In this document: in pieces, positions 55,501 through 63,939 of the stretch | Layout of the letters: each line of letters starts with the position of its first letter | How positions within the stretch are numbered: the first letter of the stretch is position 1 | Assembly (NCBI RefSeq): GCF_020829645.1 | Contig: NZ_JAIVFS010000019.1 | Coordinates: 60,399 to 124,398 of the forward strand | Reading direction: 5' to 3' | Source of the DNA: Nostoc mirabile CHAB5784 | GTDB lineage: Bacteria > Cyanobacteriota > Cyanobacteriia > Cyanobacteriales > Nostocaceae | Length of the DNA stretch: 64,000 nt | Made by a program: the position numbers and the translations under genes | The notes under the pieces: generated by a model | The model's database searches: none | Told to the model about the DNA's origin: nothing | Seen by the model: only the letters and a program-made list of their open reading frames with translations

Positions 55501-58149
55501 AACTTACTCATCAACGCTCAACAGTTTCCTATAGCTTTGGTTGGCGGCTTTTTACCTAACAATCAATTAAAACCTCTGGCGGGGCAACTATCGGGGAATT
55601 TAGTTGTTAATCTGAATAATTATGCCATTGCGGGAGATGTTGCGATCGCAGGGCCTCGTGTTGCCAGAGTCGCAGCAGATGAATTTCGCGGCAGCATCAA
55701 TTATGCTGATGGTACTGCTAGCTTGACTAATGGTCAATTGCGGATTGCAGATAGCAACATCGCCCTTAGTGGAAATGTAAAAACAGGGAATGACCCGCAA
55801 TTTCAGTTCCAAGCTAATTTAGACCAAGCCAGAGTTGAGAGACTATTACAAGCATTTAATATCTTTGATTTTCAAGACCTTAGCACCGGGTTGCAGCCTC
55901 CAAAGTTGGCTGGAGCAGAAGTACTTAATACCAAGCCTATCAGTTTGCCCAATGCAAATTTGCTAACACAAATAGAATATTTCTCAAAAATTTCAACATC
56001 GATAACAAAACAACAGCAACAAGAAGCCAAAAAAGACGCATCTTTACCTACCCTTGCAGAATTAACGGGTGTTTTAAGCGGAGGAATTACAGCTAATGGC
56101 TCGTTAAAATCTGGGTTAAATGTCGGCTTTAATTTCCAAGGTGCTAATTGGCAATGGGGTGAATACTCTATTAACCAAGTCGTTGCTCAAGGCAATTTTG
56201 CTGATGGTGTCGTCACACTTTCGCCGTTAAGTGTTGGGATAAATCAAGGAGTGGTAGCTTTTTCGGGACAGTTAGGAACTGAGCAACTATCTGGAAAGTT
56301 GAATGTAGCAAGTCTACCTCTATCGCTTTTACAACCTTTTATAGAAAAATACCCGATAGATATCACTGGTAATGTAAATGCTGATGCCACCTTGGGAGGT
56401 AGTTTACAAGATCCCACAGTTCAAGGAGAAGTGACACTGGCTAATGCGACTCTCAACAAGCAACCTGTGCAAACAGGACAGGTGAACTTTGGCTACAACA
56501 ATGCTCGCTTGAATTTTGACAGTACTTTGTTAGTAACTGGAACACAACCAGTTGCAATTACAGGTAGCGTACCTGCTGCTTTGCCTTTTGCCAAAGTGCA
56601 ACCAGATAGCAATCAAATCAGCATCAACGCCAGCGTGAACAATGAAGGATTGGCACTGTTAAACCTGTTTACCAACAATCAAGTCGCTTGGGTAGATGGT
56701 CAAGGACAAGTAGATTTAAACGTTCGGGGTACTTTAAACGAACCAGTTATTAACGGAAATGCCACACTCAACAATGCAACTTTTCGCGCTCAAGCCTTAT
56801 CTGAACCCCTAACGAATGTCACAGGGACAGCGCAATTTAATCGTAATACAGTGAATGTCCAAGGTATCCAAGGCACTTACAATAAGGGGCAAATAAATGC
56901 ATCAGGTATCCTCCCAATTTTTGATCCTCAGCAAGCCCTAGCGAATCCCCTAACAGTATCAATAGCAGACAAACTCAATTTTAAGCTTGCAGGACTGTAT
57001 GAAGGCGGTGTCGGTGGCGATGTTGTAATTCGCGGAACAGCACTCAAGCCTGTAATTGGTGGAGAGATTCAGCTCAGTGATGGTCAGGTAATCATTGGAA
57101 ATACTGCTAAGAAAAAATCAGCAGCTACAGATCAAGCTAACACTAACGTCATAAATAGAGAAGAGGTTAAAGTTAATCTCACACCCACAGCAGAGAGTAA
57201 TGCTAGCCCAGTGACTACAACAGATACAAACGCTAGTGCAGTAACTCCAGCCAATTTACCTATACAGTTTGCAGATTTAAGGTTAAGTTTAGACGATAAT
57301 ATTCGTGTTACCACACAGTCACCGCTCGACTTTATACCAGGAGGGGCAGCATTGAGTCAGCCGCTATTGAGGTTTGACGCCAAAGGTGACTTGACGATTA
57401 ATGGTACATTAGCCAAGCCGCTTCCTGAAGGAGTGATTCGTTTGACAGGAGGACGACTCAGCTTATTTTCGACTGAATTTACCTTGGCGCGAGGCTACGA
57501 ACAAACAGCGCGGTTTACTCCAAGTCTTGGACTTGACCCTATTCTAGATGTCCGACTTACCGCAATTGTACCGGAAGCATCAGCAAGGAACAGTCAAATT
57601 TTGGAATCACCATTGTCTGCTGAAGTCAGCGATGTTTCTGCTAGCAACTTCGGGACTTTACGTACCGTTACCGTTCAAGCCAGGGCCAACGGCCCAGCTA
57701 GTAAATTGGGCGACAATCTGGAACTGACGAGTGAACCTAGCCGTAGTAAGGGAGAAATAGTTGCTTTACTGGGTGGCTCGATTCTGAATTCTTTTGGTCA
57801 AGCAGATGCAGGACAAGGGCTGACTAATTTCGCTAGTTCTACCATTTTAGGTGGTTTGCAGGGAACTATTACTGCGATCGGGCAGGCTGTTGGTTTCAGC
57901 GAATTTCGGATATTTCCCACCCCTACCACTAGTAATGAAACAAGGACAGCTTCAGTTCTGAATTTATCAGCAGAAGGTGTGTTTGACATCAATAGAAATT
58001 TCTCTGCCTCTTTATCACGCCCTCTTTCTAGCGATGAGTCTTTCCGTTATAACGTGCTTTATCGACTCAATGATGAAATTTTGATGCGAGGCTCAACTAA
58101 TTTAGGGGATGAAAATCAATTCTTAGTTGAGTATGAAACTAGATTTTAG
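52579..58149 (+). CDS. tamB: TamB-like translocation/assembly module protein (AsmA-like, DUF490)
   Basis: A 1856-residue envelope protein. It has one N-terminal membrane anchor (about 18-50), an AsmA-like start (LLGRPVKVGKVERFSLSSLR, about 64-83), a very long beta-rich region and a TamB C-terminal domain (about 1540-1856: ATDQANT linker, LRLSLDDNIRVTTQSPLDFI, GRLSLFSTEFTLARGYEQTA, ending EYETRF). TamB-family proteins form a hydrophobic beta-groove across the periplasm and work with an Omp85 protein in outer-membrane protein insertion or lipid transport. Residues about 440-650 contain three ~78-residue internal repeats (each with ITASGQVQLAPQGQV-like and NISAKAEVSGSLG-like segments). It is monocistronic. 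Confidence 0.9.
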   Translation: MTHSPNSENNQKPPNRRLWLLLLGRTSLALGVVLLVGIAVGAWWARSYIYKDLAPLVQQNLEQLLGRPVKVGKVERFSLSSLRFSSLSIPATPTDPDQVVAKALDVQFSPVQLFLSRKLALNVTLVQPNVYIQQDQDGRWVTAQVKAAEGKGAIQTELETLQIQDGNIELSPASAPTRPKGSVILNQFGGVARFSDQNQRIGYDINGQLTRGGAVKIVGETQLKAQQTNLKLQAQNLQASDISRLIELPIALQAGRLDADLGVQIPPKLSEIAVTGTATANQIAAKIPKIPQQVSNFNGSFIFQGQTVSLQNLNTNFGKVPILANGTINTQTGFNVSAQIKPVSAKNILDTLNVNSSVPASGEIQANIKVGGALQQPVVNGTVSNTKPIQVDRVLFTAINTDFRLNVSQTASQIAVSNLKIVPAAGGQITGGGQANIGTKDNVIFNAQVDGVSGDILARNYGVALPIAVGNISAKAEVSGSLGKQPLKLDVSSVQVTPPTGGRITASGQVQLAPQGQVALGIQAQGLPANAIAQGYGISTPINVGGISANAKVSGSLGSPLNVNVASVQANPEVGGQVTASGQLQLAPQGRVSFNVQAQNLPGDAIARAYNTSPGITIGNVSANARISGSLGNLRAVTQVQAPTATYPITGQAVVTQQGQNILLPNAVLNVAGGTIRGTGQVVQQRWQASVNAQQLQLSRFGQIPPQFQGVLSNAALNLSGSTASFQPSTIQATGQARLNLAGGAVNLSNINLDAGRWQLLANASQIQLNRFSPQLRGRLNSNLQLAGTTQSFQLADIRAAGQIRLSQGVALLAKPLTAQFQWNGQQIIVENASTPGLSANGAIAIQSPPTGAPQIAGFNLNVVAQNFNLKNTGFQVPGDVALAGLLDFNGQVTGTPDVPQANGNIRLRNFNVSNLAFDPLLTGNVNFQGGQGASLRLAGKQDRIALNLGADYRPTSFLVKRDDAVTTGRTEGENLLINAQQFPIALVGGFLPNNQLKPLAGQLSGNLVVNLNNYAIAGDVAIAGPRVARVAADEFRGSINYADGTASLTNGQLRIADSNIALSGNVKTGNDPQFQFQANLDQARVERLLQAFNIFDFQDLSTGLQPPKLAGAEVLNTKPISLPNANLLTQIEYFSKISTSITKQQQQEAKKDASLPTLAELTGVLSGGITANGSLKSGLNVGFNFQGANWQWGEYSINQVVAQGNFADGVVTLSPLSVGINQGVVAFSGQLGTEQLSGKLNVASLPLSLLQPFIEKYPIDITGNVNADATLGGSLQDPTVQGEVTLANATLNKQPVQTGQVNFGYNNARLNFDSTLLVTGTQPVAITGSVPAALPFAKVQPDSNQISINASVNNEGLALLNLFTNNQVAWVDGQGQVDLNVRGTLNEPVINGNATLNNATFRAQALSEPLTNVTGTAQFNRNTVNVQGIQGTYNKGQINASGILPIFDPQQALANPLTVSIADKLNFKLAGLYEGGVGGDVVIRGTALKPVIGGEIQLSDGQVIIGNTAKKKSAATDQANTNVINREEVKVNLTPTAESNASPVTTTDTNASAVTPANLPIQFADLRLSLDDNIRVTTQSPLDFIPGGAALSQPLLRFDAKGDLTINGTLAKPLPEGVIRLTGGRLSLFSTEFTLARGYEQTARFTPSLGLDPILDVRLTAIVPEASARNSQILESPLSAEVSDVSASNFGTLRTVTVQARANGPASKLGDNLELTSEPSRSKGEIVALLGGSILNSFGQADAGQGLTNFASSTILGGLQGTITAIGQAVGFSEFRIFPTPTTSNETRTASVLNLSAEGVFDINRNFSASLSRPLSSDESFRYNVLYRLNDEILMRGSTNLGDENQFLVEYETRF

Positions 58150-58240
58150 GCACCAAAATCTGTCGGTGTGCTTCTACCCATGCTTCGACTGCACACAACC
58201 GACAAGGAACGGAAAATCGAACCACAGAGGACGCAGAGAA

Positions 58241-58281
58241 GCCAGTGCGCCCTTGCGGTTAAGAGACTTGAAGCAACTGGC
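58241..58281. repeat. 41-bp dispersed repeat, uninterrupted copy
   Basis: GCCAGTGCGCCCTTGCGGTT then AAGAGACTTGAAGCAACTGG C: the same 41-bp repeat as at 41628-41668. It has inserted into a CACAGAGGACGCAGAG...GCGCGACACGGAGG repeat, as has the interrupted copy at 35616-35707. The surrounding gap 58150-58832 has no proven gene; a 69-codon TTG-start frame at 58580-58789 has no recognised domain. Confidence 0.65.
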
Positions 58282-58351
58282 GCGACACGGAGGAATAAGA
58301 GTTTGAGAGGTTTTCTGCGTAAGTCCTATTATATAAACATTCTTTATAATC

Positions 58352-58386
58352 GTTGACGGTTGACGGTTGACGGTTGACGGTTATCG
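58352..58386. repeat. Heptamer tandem repeat (GTTGACG x4 + GTTATCG)
   Basis: Four exact GTTGACG units and one variant follow each other, then less regular GTCATCA/GTCAACG units. Short tandemly repeated heptamers (STRR) are a hallmark of heterocystous cyanobacterial intergenic DNA. Confidence 0.8.
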
Positions 58387-58832
58387 GTCATCAGTCAACG
58401 GTCAACAGTCATCAGGTATTATGGGTAATTATCCGAACTTGATATAATTTGTTGCTGCTCAAGTGTTGTAACACTTTTGTAGAAGTTTTTGTAATACTTT
58501 CGCAAACAAAGTCGTTGGGACTTAAAATACTTTCGCCAAAAAAAGAGTATGAAGAGGTAGGGCTGAGGTAGTAGAGTTATTGTCTCTCACAACGACAACT
58601 CAAAACCCACTAACAGCCCATGCTCGATATCCTATCATTGTTACAATGCCTGTTACCGCAGATAAACGCTACAGCTATGCGGCAATTGAACCAGGTAATC
58701 CAGGTCTAGTTAGCAATGAGCAATCGAGTCACCATGCCCTTGAATATCTCGTTGGACAGGTATTGGTGGCAGTTATCGGACTATTTTGAGATTCTTTTAT
58801 AGCCTCCCAAATCACACGCAGCAGTCGTAATA

Positions 58833-59123
58833 TTAGTCTTGAGACTCTTCGGAGGTAGGTTCCGATTCGGTTTCAAGTTCTTCTGTTTTGACTTTGACTG
58901 GAGGTTTAACGGGTTTTGGGCCGCGTGCTAGGGCAGGATTCCCCTGCTGCCTGTTTTCTTCTCCATAGGATGCTTTTTTCCCTTTCTCAGACGAGCGATT
59001 ACGGCTCGGTTTTGAGCTTTTGGGGTTGGATTCAATAGGAGGTATAGAATCCGTATTTTCGGAATTGTTGTCAGTGCTTCCTTGGGACTGACGTTCCGAT
59101 TTCTTAATTGGGCGTTCTACCAT
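58833..59123 (-). CDS. Charged low-complexity hypothetical protein
   Basis: A 96-residue, Ser/Pro/Lys/Glu-rich protein without predicted fold: MVERPIKKSERQSQGSTDNN, a middle SKPSRNRSSEKGKKASYGEE and an acidic end TEELETESEPTSEESQD. A short PALARGPKPVKPPVKVK segment (about 62-78) looks most constrained. It is probably disordered. It is transcribed in the same direction as tyrA, which ends upstream of it, about 120 bases away. No function can be assigned. Confidence 0.55.
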   Translation of the reverse strand: MVERPIKKSERQSQGSTDNNSENTDSIPPIESNPKSSKPSRNRSSEKGKKASYGEENRQQGNPALARGPKPVKPPVKVKTEELETESEPTSEESQD

Positions 59124-59241
59124 TGTTGATTTTTGTAAATTTATCTGTATAGTACATCGGTTTGGTGACTATAAAACGTGCTTTTTTAGGCAAAACCTAC
59201 GCAGTATTGGGTGCGTTGTAAATAATGTAACGCACCTAAAA

Positions 59242-60081
59242 CTAATCAACAAAATCAGGTCGTGCCTTTCTGGTTGATTTCAACTTTTGCTCTAAAACTG
59301 CCCAATTTTCTTGCTCAATTAAGTTAGTCAACTCATCGAGATTGTGACGATACTGTTGGAGCGATCGCAGTAATGCTTGACGATTATACCGTGCCATCAT
59401 TACACCCAACTCTGGATTCCCACCACCCACACGGCTGGTATCCCGAAAACCTGAACTAGCTAACTTTTGGGCTAATTCCAAAACATCGGGGTCAGTTTCA
59501 CTCAAACAAGCAGCAATCAACGAGGAACTGACCATTACAGGTAAATGAGAAATCCAACTAACAGCGCGGTCATGTTGCTCTGGTTGACAATAGTAAATTT
59601 TAGCCCCAAGCGATCGCACAATTTCCTCCACAACCGTAATTGCACTAGTTTTTGTTGTATTTATCGGTGTTAGTACATAAGGTTTATCAACAAATAAATG
59701 TCGCTGTGCAGCTTCTATCCCACTGTCTGTCCTTCCCGCCATTGGATGACCGCCGATAAAATTATCCCAAAGGGGAGAAATCGCCTTGACTATCTCTGCT
59801 TTCGCCGATCCCACATCAGTTACGACGGTAGCGGCAGACAAATGAGCGATCATTTCCTTAAATTGGGGCACAATAAGCGCTAGAGGTGTACAAATAAATA
59901 CAACCTCTGCGGCTGCCAATAGGCTCAGATCAACGGATGCTTGATCAACACTGCCGAGAGCAACTGCCTTTTGACAAGTGGATTCACGGCGACTGACTCC
60001 TAAGATATGATGTCCAAGCGATCGCAAATCAAAACCCAAAGATCCGCCTATCAGTCCCAGTCCTAAAATCCCAATATTCAT
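59242..60081 (-). CDS. tyrA: Prephenate/arogenate dehydrogenase
   Basis: Tyrosine biosynthesis dehydrogenase; cyanobacterial members prefer arogenate and NADP. I chose the start MNIGILGLGLIGGSLGFDLR (ATG 60081, giving 279 residues) since family members begin at this Rossmann strand; in-frame ATGs at 60096 and 60135 would add up to 18 unlikely residues. Motifs: GLGLIGGSLG (7-16), FICTPLAL, VTDVGSAKA, FIGGHPMAGRTDSGIEAA (about 111-128) with the catalytic His, SWISHLPVMVSSSLI and SGFRDTSRVGGGNPELG (about 210-226). It is divergent from the pentapeptide gene. Confidence 0.93.
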   Translation of the reverse strand: MNIGILGLGLIGGSLGFDLRSLGHHILGVSRRESTCQKAVALGSVDQASVDLSLLAAAEVVFICTPLALIVPQFKEMIAHLSAATVVTDVGSAKAEIVKAISPLWDNFIGGHPMAGRTDSGIEAAQRHLFVDKPYVLTPINTTKTSAITVVEEIVRSLGAKIYYCQPEQHDRAVSWISHLPVMVSSSLIAACLSETDPDVLELAQKLASSGFRDTSRVGGGNPELGVMMARYNRQALLRSLQQYRHNLDELTNLIEQENWAVLEQKLKSTRKARPDFVD

Positions 60082-60112
60082 TTTTGATTTTGACATTCCG
60101 TTTTTTATGATA

Positions 60113-60128
60113 CCAACTTTAAAGTTGG
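60113..60128. promoter_or_regulatory. 16-bp palindrome between tyrA and the pentapeptide gene
   Basis: CCAACTTTAAAGTTGG is a perfect inverted repeat, 20 bases before the pentapeptide gene start and 32 bases before the chosen tyrA start. Its place between divergent genes suggests an operator or a shared promoter element. Confidence 0.4.
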
Positions 60129-60147
60129 CATCCAAGGGGTAGCATCG

Positions 60148-61722
60148 ATGACTGTAGAGGAATTACTGGAACAATACGCGGCAGGAGTCTTAAACTTTAA
60201 TGGTGTTGACCTCTCGGAAGCTAACCTGAGTGGGGCGAAACTCAGTGGCGTAAATCTTAGCGATGCTAACTTGAGTATAGTCAACCTGAGCGGCGCGAAT
60301 CTGAGTGAAGCTAACTTGAGCAATGCCTTGCTGAATGTAGCAAGACTGAGTGGCGCAAATTTATCTAGCGCCATCTTAAATAACGCCAGTCTCAACGTTG
60401 CTAATTTGATTCGAGCGGATCTTAGTCGCGCTCAACTTAAAGGAACCTCATTGATCCGCGCCGAGTTAATTCGTGCTGATCTCAGTCGCGCCGATCTGTT
60501 GGAGGCTAACCTCACCAGTGCCGATCTGCGAGAGGCGACACTCCGCCAAGCGAATCTCCGTCACGCTAACTTGAGTGAAGCCGTATTAAAAGGCGCTTCC
60601 TTGACAGGAGCCAACTTGGAGATGGCTAACTTAAATGCCAGTGATCTCAGTCGTTCTGACATTAGCGGCGCAAATTTGCGAGATGCCGAACTCAGACAAG
60701 CGATTCTCAGACATGCTAACTTGAGCGGAGCAGATTTGAGCGGGGCGAACCTCCGGTGGGCAGATTTGAGCGGCGCAAATCTCCGGTGGGCAGATTTGAG
60801 CGGCGCAAAATTGAGCGGGGCTACTTTAATTGGCGCAGATTTAAGCAATGCCAATTTAACGAATACAATTTTCATCCACGCCGATTTAACTCAGGCAAAA
60901 TTAATTAGGGCGGAATGGATTGGTGCTGACTTAACAGGAGCAACATTAACTGGGGCAAAGCTTTATGCCACCTCCAGGTTTGGTTTAAAAACCGAAGGCA
61001 TGATTTGTGAATGGGTTGATCTTAGCCCGGCAGGCGATCGCTCCATTATCCAGAAGTTCCATTCCCAAGATTCACGAGATTTTTTTAACGAAACACCGCC
61101 AACAATCCGAATTATTGTTGATGCAGCCATAGAACACGAAGCCAATTTTGCTCTTGCTGGCGCTTATTATCAAATTGCTCAGGAATACCGGGGGCTGAAA
61201 CAACCCCCAAGCATGGAAAGTGGGCCCCGTCGAACTGTTTTCACATTTCATGTAGATAGCGACGAAGCATTATTTTCCACTGCTTACATTGCGATTCTTC
61301 CCTTTCTAGATGCGGTATCTACCCAAAAGAATATTTCCAGGATAGTGGAAATGATTAACAATGAAGTTGTTGGAAACCAAAATTTAAAATCGCTAAAATC
61401 ACCCCAAATCATGGAAAAATTAAATACTCTTATAGAGCAAGCGATGAGTCAGGCTACAACAATTAAACAGATGAAAAAAAATATCGAAGTAGCTGCAAAG
61501 TTAAATTTTTGTAAAGCACCAACCCAAATAATTTTAACAAATTCCAGCGCCCACACTTTGATTGCCCATGACAATCCCCAGTTTGGAAAAAGATTTATTA
61601 ATCGCTCTGCTCTCAATGCTTCAGCTTATAATGATATATCCAGTGAAGCAACAAAATATATATTGCCTTCGTTAAATATGGTTATGGATTTTGTCAAAGG
61701 ATTTCACTATATTGGTCATTAG
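60148..61722 (+). CDS. Pentapeptide-repeat protein with C-terminal domain
   Basis: A 524-residue protein. Residues about 16-280 are some 50 pentapeptides of the A(N/D)LSx type forming a right-handed square beta-helix (for example LSEANLSGAKLSGVNLSDAN). The rest (about 285-524) is a separate domain with DRSIIQKFHSQDSRDFFNET and PPTIRIIVDAAIEHEANFAL, which I do not recognise. The repeats contain a recent DNA duplication: a 30-bp segment (around GGTGGGCAGATTTGAGCGG) occurs twice at about 60748-60808. Pentapeptide proteins act as scaffolds or, rarely, gyrase-protecting DNA mimics; the job here is unknown. Confidence 0.88.
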   Translation: MTVEELLEQYAAGVLNFNGVDLSEANLSGAKLSGVNLSDANLSIVNLSGANLSEANLSNALLNVARLSGANLSSAILNNASLNVANLIRADLSRAQLKGTSLIRAELIRADLSRADLLEANLTSADLREATLRQANLRHANLSEAVLKGASLTGANLEMANLNASDLSRSDISGANLRDAELRQAILRHANLSGADLSGANLRWADLSGANLRWADLSGAKLSGATLIGADLSNANLTNTIFIHADLTQAKLIRAEWIGADLTGATLTGAKLYATSRFGLKTEGMICEWVDLSPAGDRSIIQKFHSQDSRDFFNETPPTIRIIVDAAIEHEANFALAGAYYQIAQEYRGLKQPPSMESGPRRTVFTFHVDSDEALFSTAYIAILPFLDAVSTQKNISRIVEMINNEVVGNQNLKSLKSPQIMEKLNTLIEQAMSQATTIKQMKKNIEVAAKLNFCKAPTQIILTNSSAHTLIAHDNPQFGKRFINRSALNASAYNDISSEATKYILPSLNMVMDFVKGFHYIGH

Positions 61723-61810
61723 TCATTAGTCACTTGTACTGAGCGAAGCCGAAGTATTGGTCATTAGTCATTAGAGTAATGTAAAAAATAAAATTTGGAG
61801 GGAGGAAAGA

Positions 61811-62404
61811 ATGCGCGATACCTTTAATAAAATGATTGGTCGAACTCGTTATGTAGTCTTGCGCCTATTTCTGCACTTAGGGGGAGGCGAGGTAGCACCA
61901 ATTTTGGGAGTATTAAATAGTGCTGGACGAGATGCGATCGATGCCGATGGCGATTTAGAAGTTTTGGGAGAAGGATTGGTAGAAATTAGCCAAACCTTAC
62001 TGCAATATGATGAATATTGGCTTTCTGCTGCCAACGAAGGTGACGTATTTTTTGATGAAGGCGAGGCAGGAGATTACGTGAATGAATTATTTACTGACTC
62101 TGCCCAAAGATATCTCAGTGAACCAGGTTACAGTTCTGACTCTAGATCGAATGAACCTTTATCTATACCTGTAACCCGTAACGTCATTGTGATGATTACA
62201 GTAGCTTATGAAGGAGAAGTACCAGAGTTAGAAACTGATCTTTCTAACGTTCAGGCACTTAAGGAAGGCTTGAAAGCATTGATAAATTTGCATTATAAAC
62301 ATAGATTCAAAGCAATCCAAGTGCATTTTTCGCCAGCACAGTTAGGCGATGAACTCACTAGTGACCAACTGTTGCAATATTATCCAGAATTGATTCCTTT
62401 ATAA
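61811..62404 (+). CDS. DUF1517 family protein
   Basis: A 197-residue protein of a family common in cyanobacteria and chloroplasts. The sequence RTRYVVLRLFLHLGGGEVAP (about 11-30) may insert in or lie on a membrane; then DLEVLGEGLVEISQTLLQYD, VTRNVIVMITVAYEGEVP (about 121-138) and a C-terminal FSPAQLGDELTSDQLLQYYP. A good GGAGGGAGG ribosome-binding site precedes the ATG by a few bases. Function unknown. It follows the pentapeptide gene by about 90 bases containing a CATTAGTCATTAGTC repeat. Confidence 0.75.
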   Translation: MRDTFNKMIGRTRYVVLRLFLHLGGGEVAPILGVLNSAGRDAIDADGDLEVLGEGLVEISQTLLQYDEYWLSAANEGDVFFDEGEAGDYVNELFTDSAQRYLSEPGYSSDSRSNEPLSIPVTRNVIVMITVAYEGEVPELETDLSNVQALKEGLKALINLHYKHRFKAIQVHFSPAQLGDELTSDQLLQYYPELIPL

Positions 62405-62474
62405 TGTGTTGGGTAGTCCGTACTTACTACTTACACCGAGAAATTGTTAAGCTCAGAGATAGGACAATAATCCA

Positions 62475-63359
62475 ATGATCATGACCATAGTACGTAAATT
62501 TACAGCCGTTTTTTTAGCTCTGAGTTTGTGTATGACAACTGTTGCTTGTGGTGGGGGAAACGAAGCTACTCCTCCAGCTAAAAACGTTAGCCAAACTTCT
62601 ACTAACACGAAGCTAAGTGACGGAGAGTATCAAATACAACAAGCTACCTATGACGATGCAACTGGTGAATACAGCTTGTTTTTACTTAACAATAATCCCC
62701 CAACCTTTGCAACCGAAAATTTGCAAATGGCACGGTTAACTGATGATGAAATCAAGCAGGGTAAAAAAACCTATCTAAAGGTAGATAAAGGCCAACCGAT
62801 TTTATATCTGACGGAAGACTTTAAAATTGAGTACGTCCACAACGTTACCGAGAATAAAACCAATCCCCAAACAGGACAACAAGAGACAGTTGTAGTCCGT
62901 CAAGAAAATAGCTTCTGGGCACCATTTGCTGGGTCTGTGGCTGGTAGCTTGGCCGGTCAGGCAATTGGTAGTATGTTGTTTAGACCCCAGTATTATGTAC
63001 CCCCTGTCTATCAATCAGGCCGAGGATTAAGTGGCTTCGGTGGATATGGCGGAAGCTATGGCCAAGCAGTTGAAAGCTACCAAACTCGCTATAATACGGC
63101 ACCCGCAGCCGTGAGAAATCGCACTGCGTTCCGCAATACAGGGACAATTAGAAGGTCATATCCTGGAAATTCAACTGTACGCAATACACCGCGTAGCACT
63201 ACAGGTAATAACCGTCCTTCGGGTTCTGGTTTTGGTGGTAGTACGTTGCAACCCTCTGGCAGAGCTACTTCACCCAGACGCAATTCTGGTAGTAGTTTTG
63301 GTAGTGGGCGTAGTTCAGCACCCCGCCGCTCAACTGGTTTCGGTAGTAGACGCCGTTAA
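62475..63359 (+). CDS. Putative lipoprotein with Gly/Ser/Arg-rich tail
   Basis: A 294-residue protein with a lipoprotein signal: FTAVFLALSLCMTTVACGGG, Cys at about residue 24. The ordered domain (about 45-145) includes DGEYQIQQATYDDATGEYSL and GKKTYLKVDKGQPILYLTED. A short hydrophobic Gly-zipper-like stretch (AGSVAGSLAGQAIGSMLF, about 155-172) follows. The tail (about 180-294) is disordered, rich in Gly, Ser, Arg and Thr, ending GFGSRRR. Probably anchored to a membrane facing the periplasm. I do not recognise a function. A strong terminator follows. Confidence 0.75.
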   Translation: MIMTIVRKFTAVFLALSLCMTTVACGGGNEATPPAKNVSQTSTNTKLSDGEYQIQQATYDDATGEYSLFLLNNNPPTFATENLQMARLTDDEIKQGKKTYLKVDKGQPILYLTEDFKIEYVHNVTENKTNPQTGQQETVVVRQENSFWAPFAGSVAGSLAGQAIGSMLFRPQYYVPPVYQSGRGLSGFGGYGGSYGQAVESYQTRYNTAPAAVRNRTAFRNTGTIRRSYPGNSTVRNTPRSTTGNNRPSGSGFGGSTLQPSGRATSPRRNSGSSFGSGRSSAPRRSTGFGSRRR

Positions 63360-63416
63360 AAAATTACAAATTCAATAAATAGACTGCCTAAGAAGTGAAG
63401 GTAGTGTGTTGCATAA

Positions 63417-63453
63417 AGAAGTCGGAAGGTTAACTTTTAACCCTCCGACTTCT
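63417..63453 (+). terminator. Rho-independent terminator after the lipoprotein gene
   Basis: AGAAGTCGGAAGGTTAA pairs with TTAACCCTCCGACTTCT, a 17-bp stem with one mismatch and a short loop, followed by CTTTATATAT. It ends transcription of the lipoprotein gene and faces the convergent membrane-protein gene. Confidence 0.8.
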
Positions 63454-63493
63454 CTTTATATATACTATGCAATTTGTGACGATTAATTATGAA

Positions 63494-63772
63494 TTATTCG
63501 GTCAAATAATATGAGATACTAAATACAAATATTGCTAAGAGAACAGGAACCATTTTATTAAAGTCTATTTGCTTTTTTTTAAGCATTTCTAAACAAGACA
63601 TCGGGATCATCAGAGGCCAGAAGATAGTTGTTACCAAAAATATCACAACCGATAAAAATTCATCTTCTGGAGTGGAAGTAGGATGACGTAGGGAAAATGT
63701 TAACCAATTGCTTAGAAAATAGCATGTCATAAACAGGTAAACAATACTTAAAGTCAGTTGTATCTGATTCAT
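63494..63772 (-). CDS. Small membrane protein, unknown function
   Basis: A 92-residue protein with three hydrophobic stretches (LTLSIVYLFMTCYFLSNWLT; FLSVVIFLVTTIFWPLMIPM; VPVLLAIFVFSISYYLTE) and little else, so likely an integral membrane protein. No family is recognised. Convergent with the lipoprotein gene. Confidence 0.55.
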   Translation of the reverse strand: MNQIQLTLSIVYLFMTCYFLSNWLTFSLRHPTSTPEDEFLSVVIFLVTTIFWPLMIPMSCLEMLKKKQIDFNKMVPVLLAIFVFSISYYLTE

Positions 63773-63918
63773 TGTGAGTACTCCTGAAGTTATGTGAGCT
63801 TCACTCTAGTAATTTAAGGAAATTTGCCATCATCCCTTGGTTGCTGAAGTTAAATTTATTGCTTTTCTTTACGTTATCGGAAATCAAAGGGTTTAAGACC
63901 CCAACCATTACACGTAGT

Positions 63919-63939
63919 GCGGAGTCGGAGCCACTCCGC
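63919..63939. repeat. Short hairpin in the right-edge gap
   Basis: GCGGAGT and ACTCCGC pair around a 7-base loop (CGGAGCC). It lies in the last 228 bases of the window, which contain no gene. The role is unknown. Confidence 0.4.

Noticed and set aside
58580..58789. 69-codon TTG-start frame before the charged protein gene
   Set aside because: No recognisable family and a weak start; mentioned only as part of the gap.
60561..60875. Antisense Leu/Ala/Pro-rich frame in the pentapeptide gene
   Set aside because: It mirrors the codon regularity of the pentapeptide repeats.
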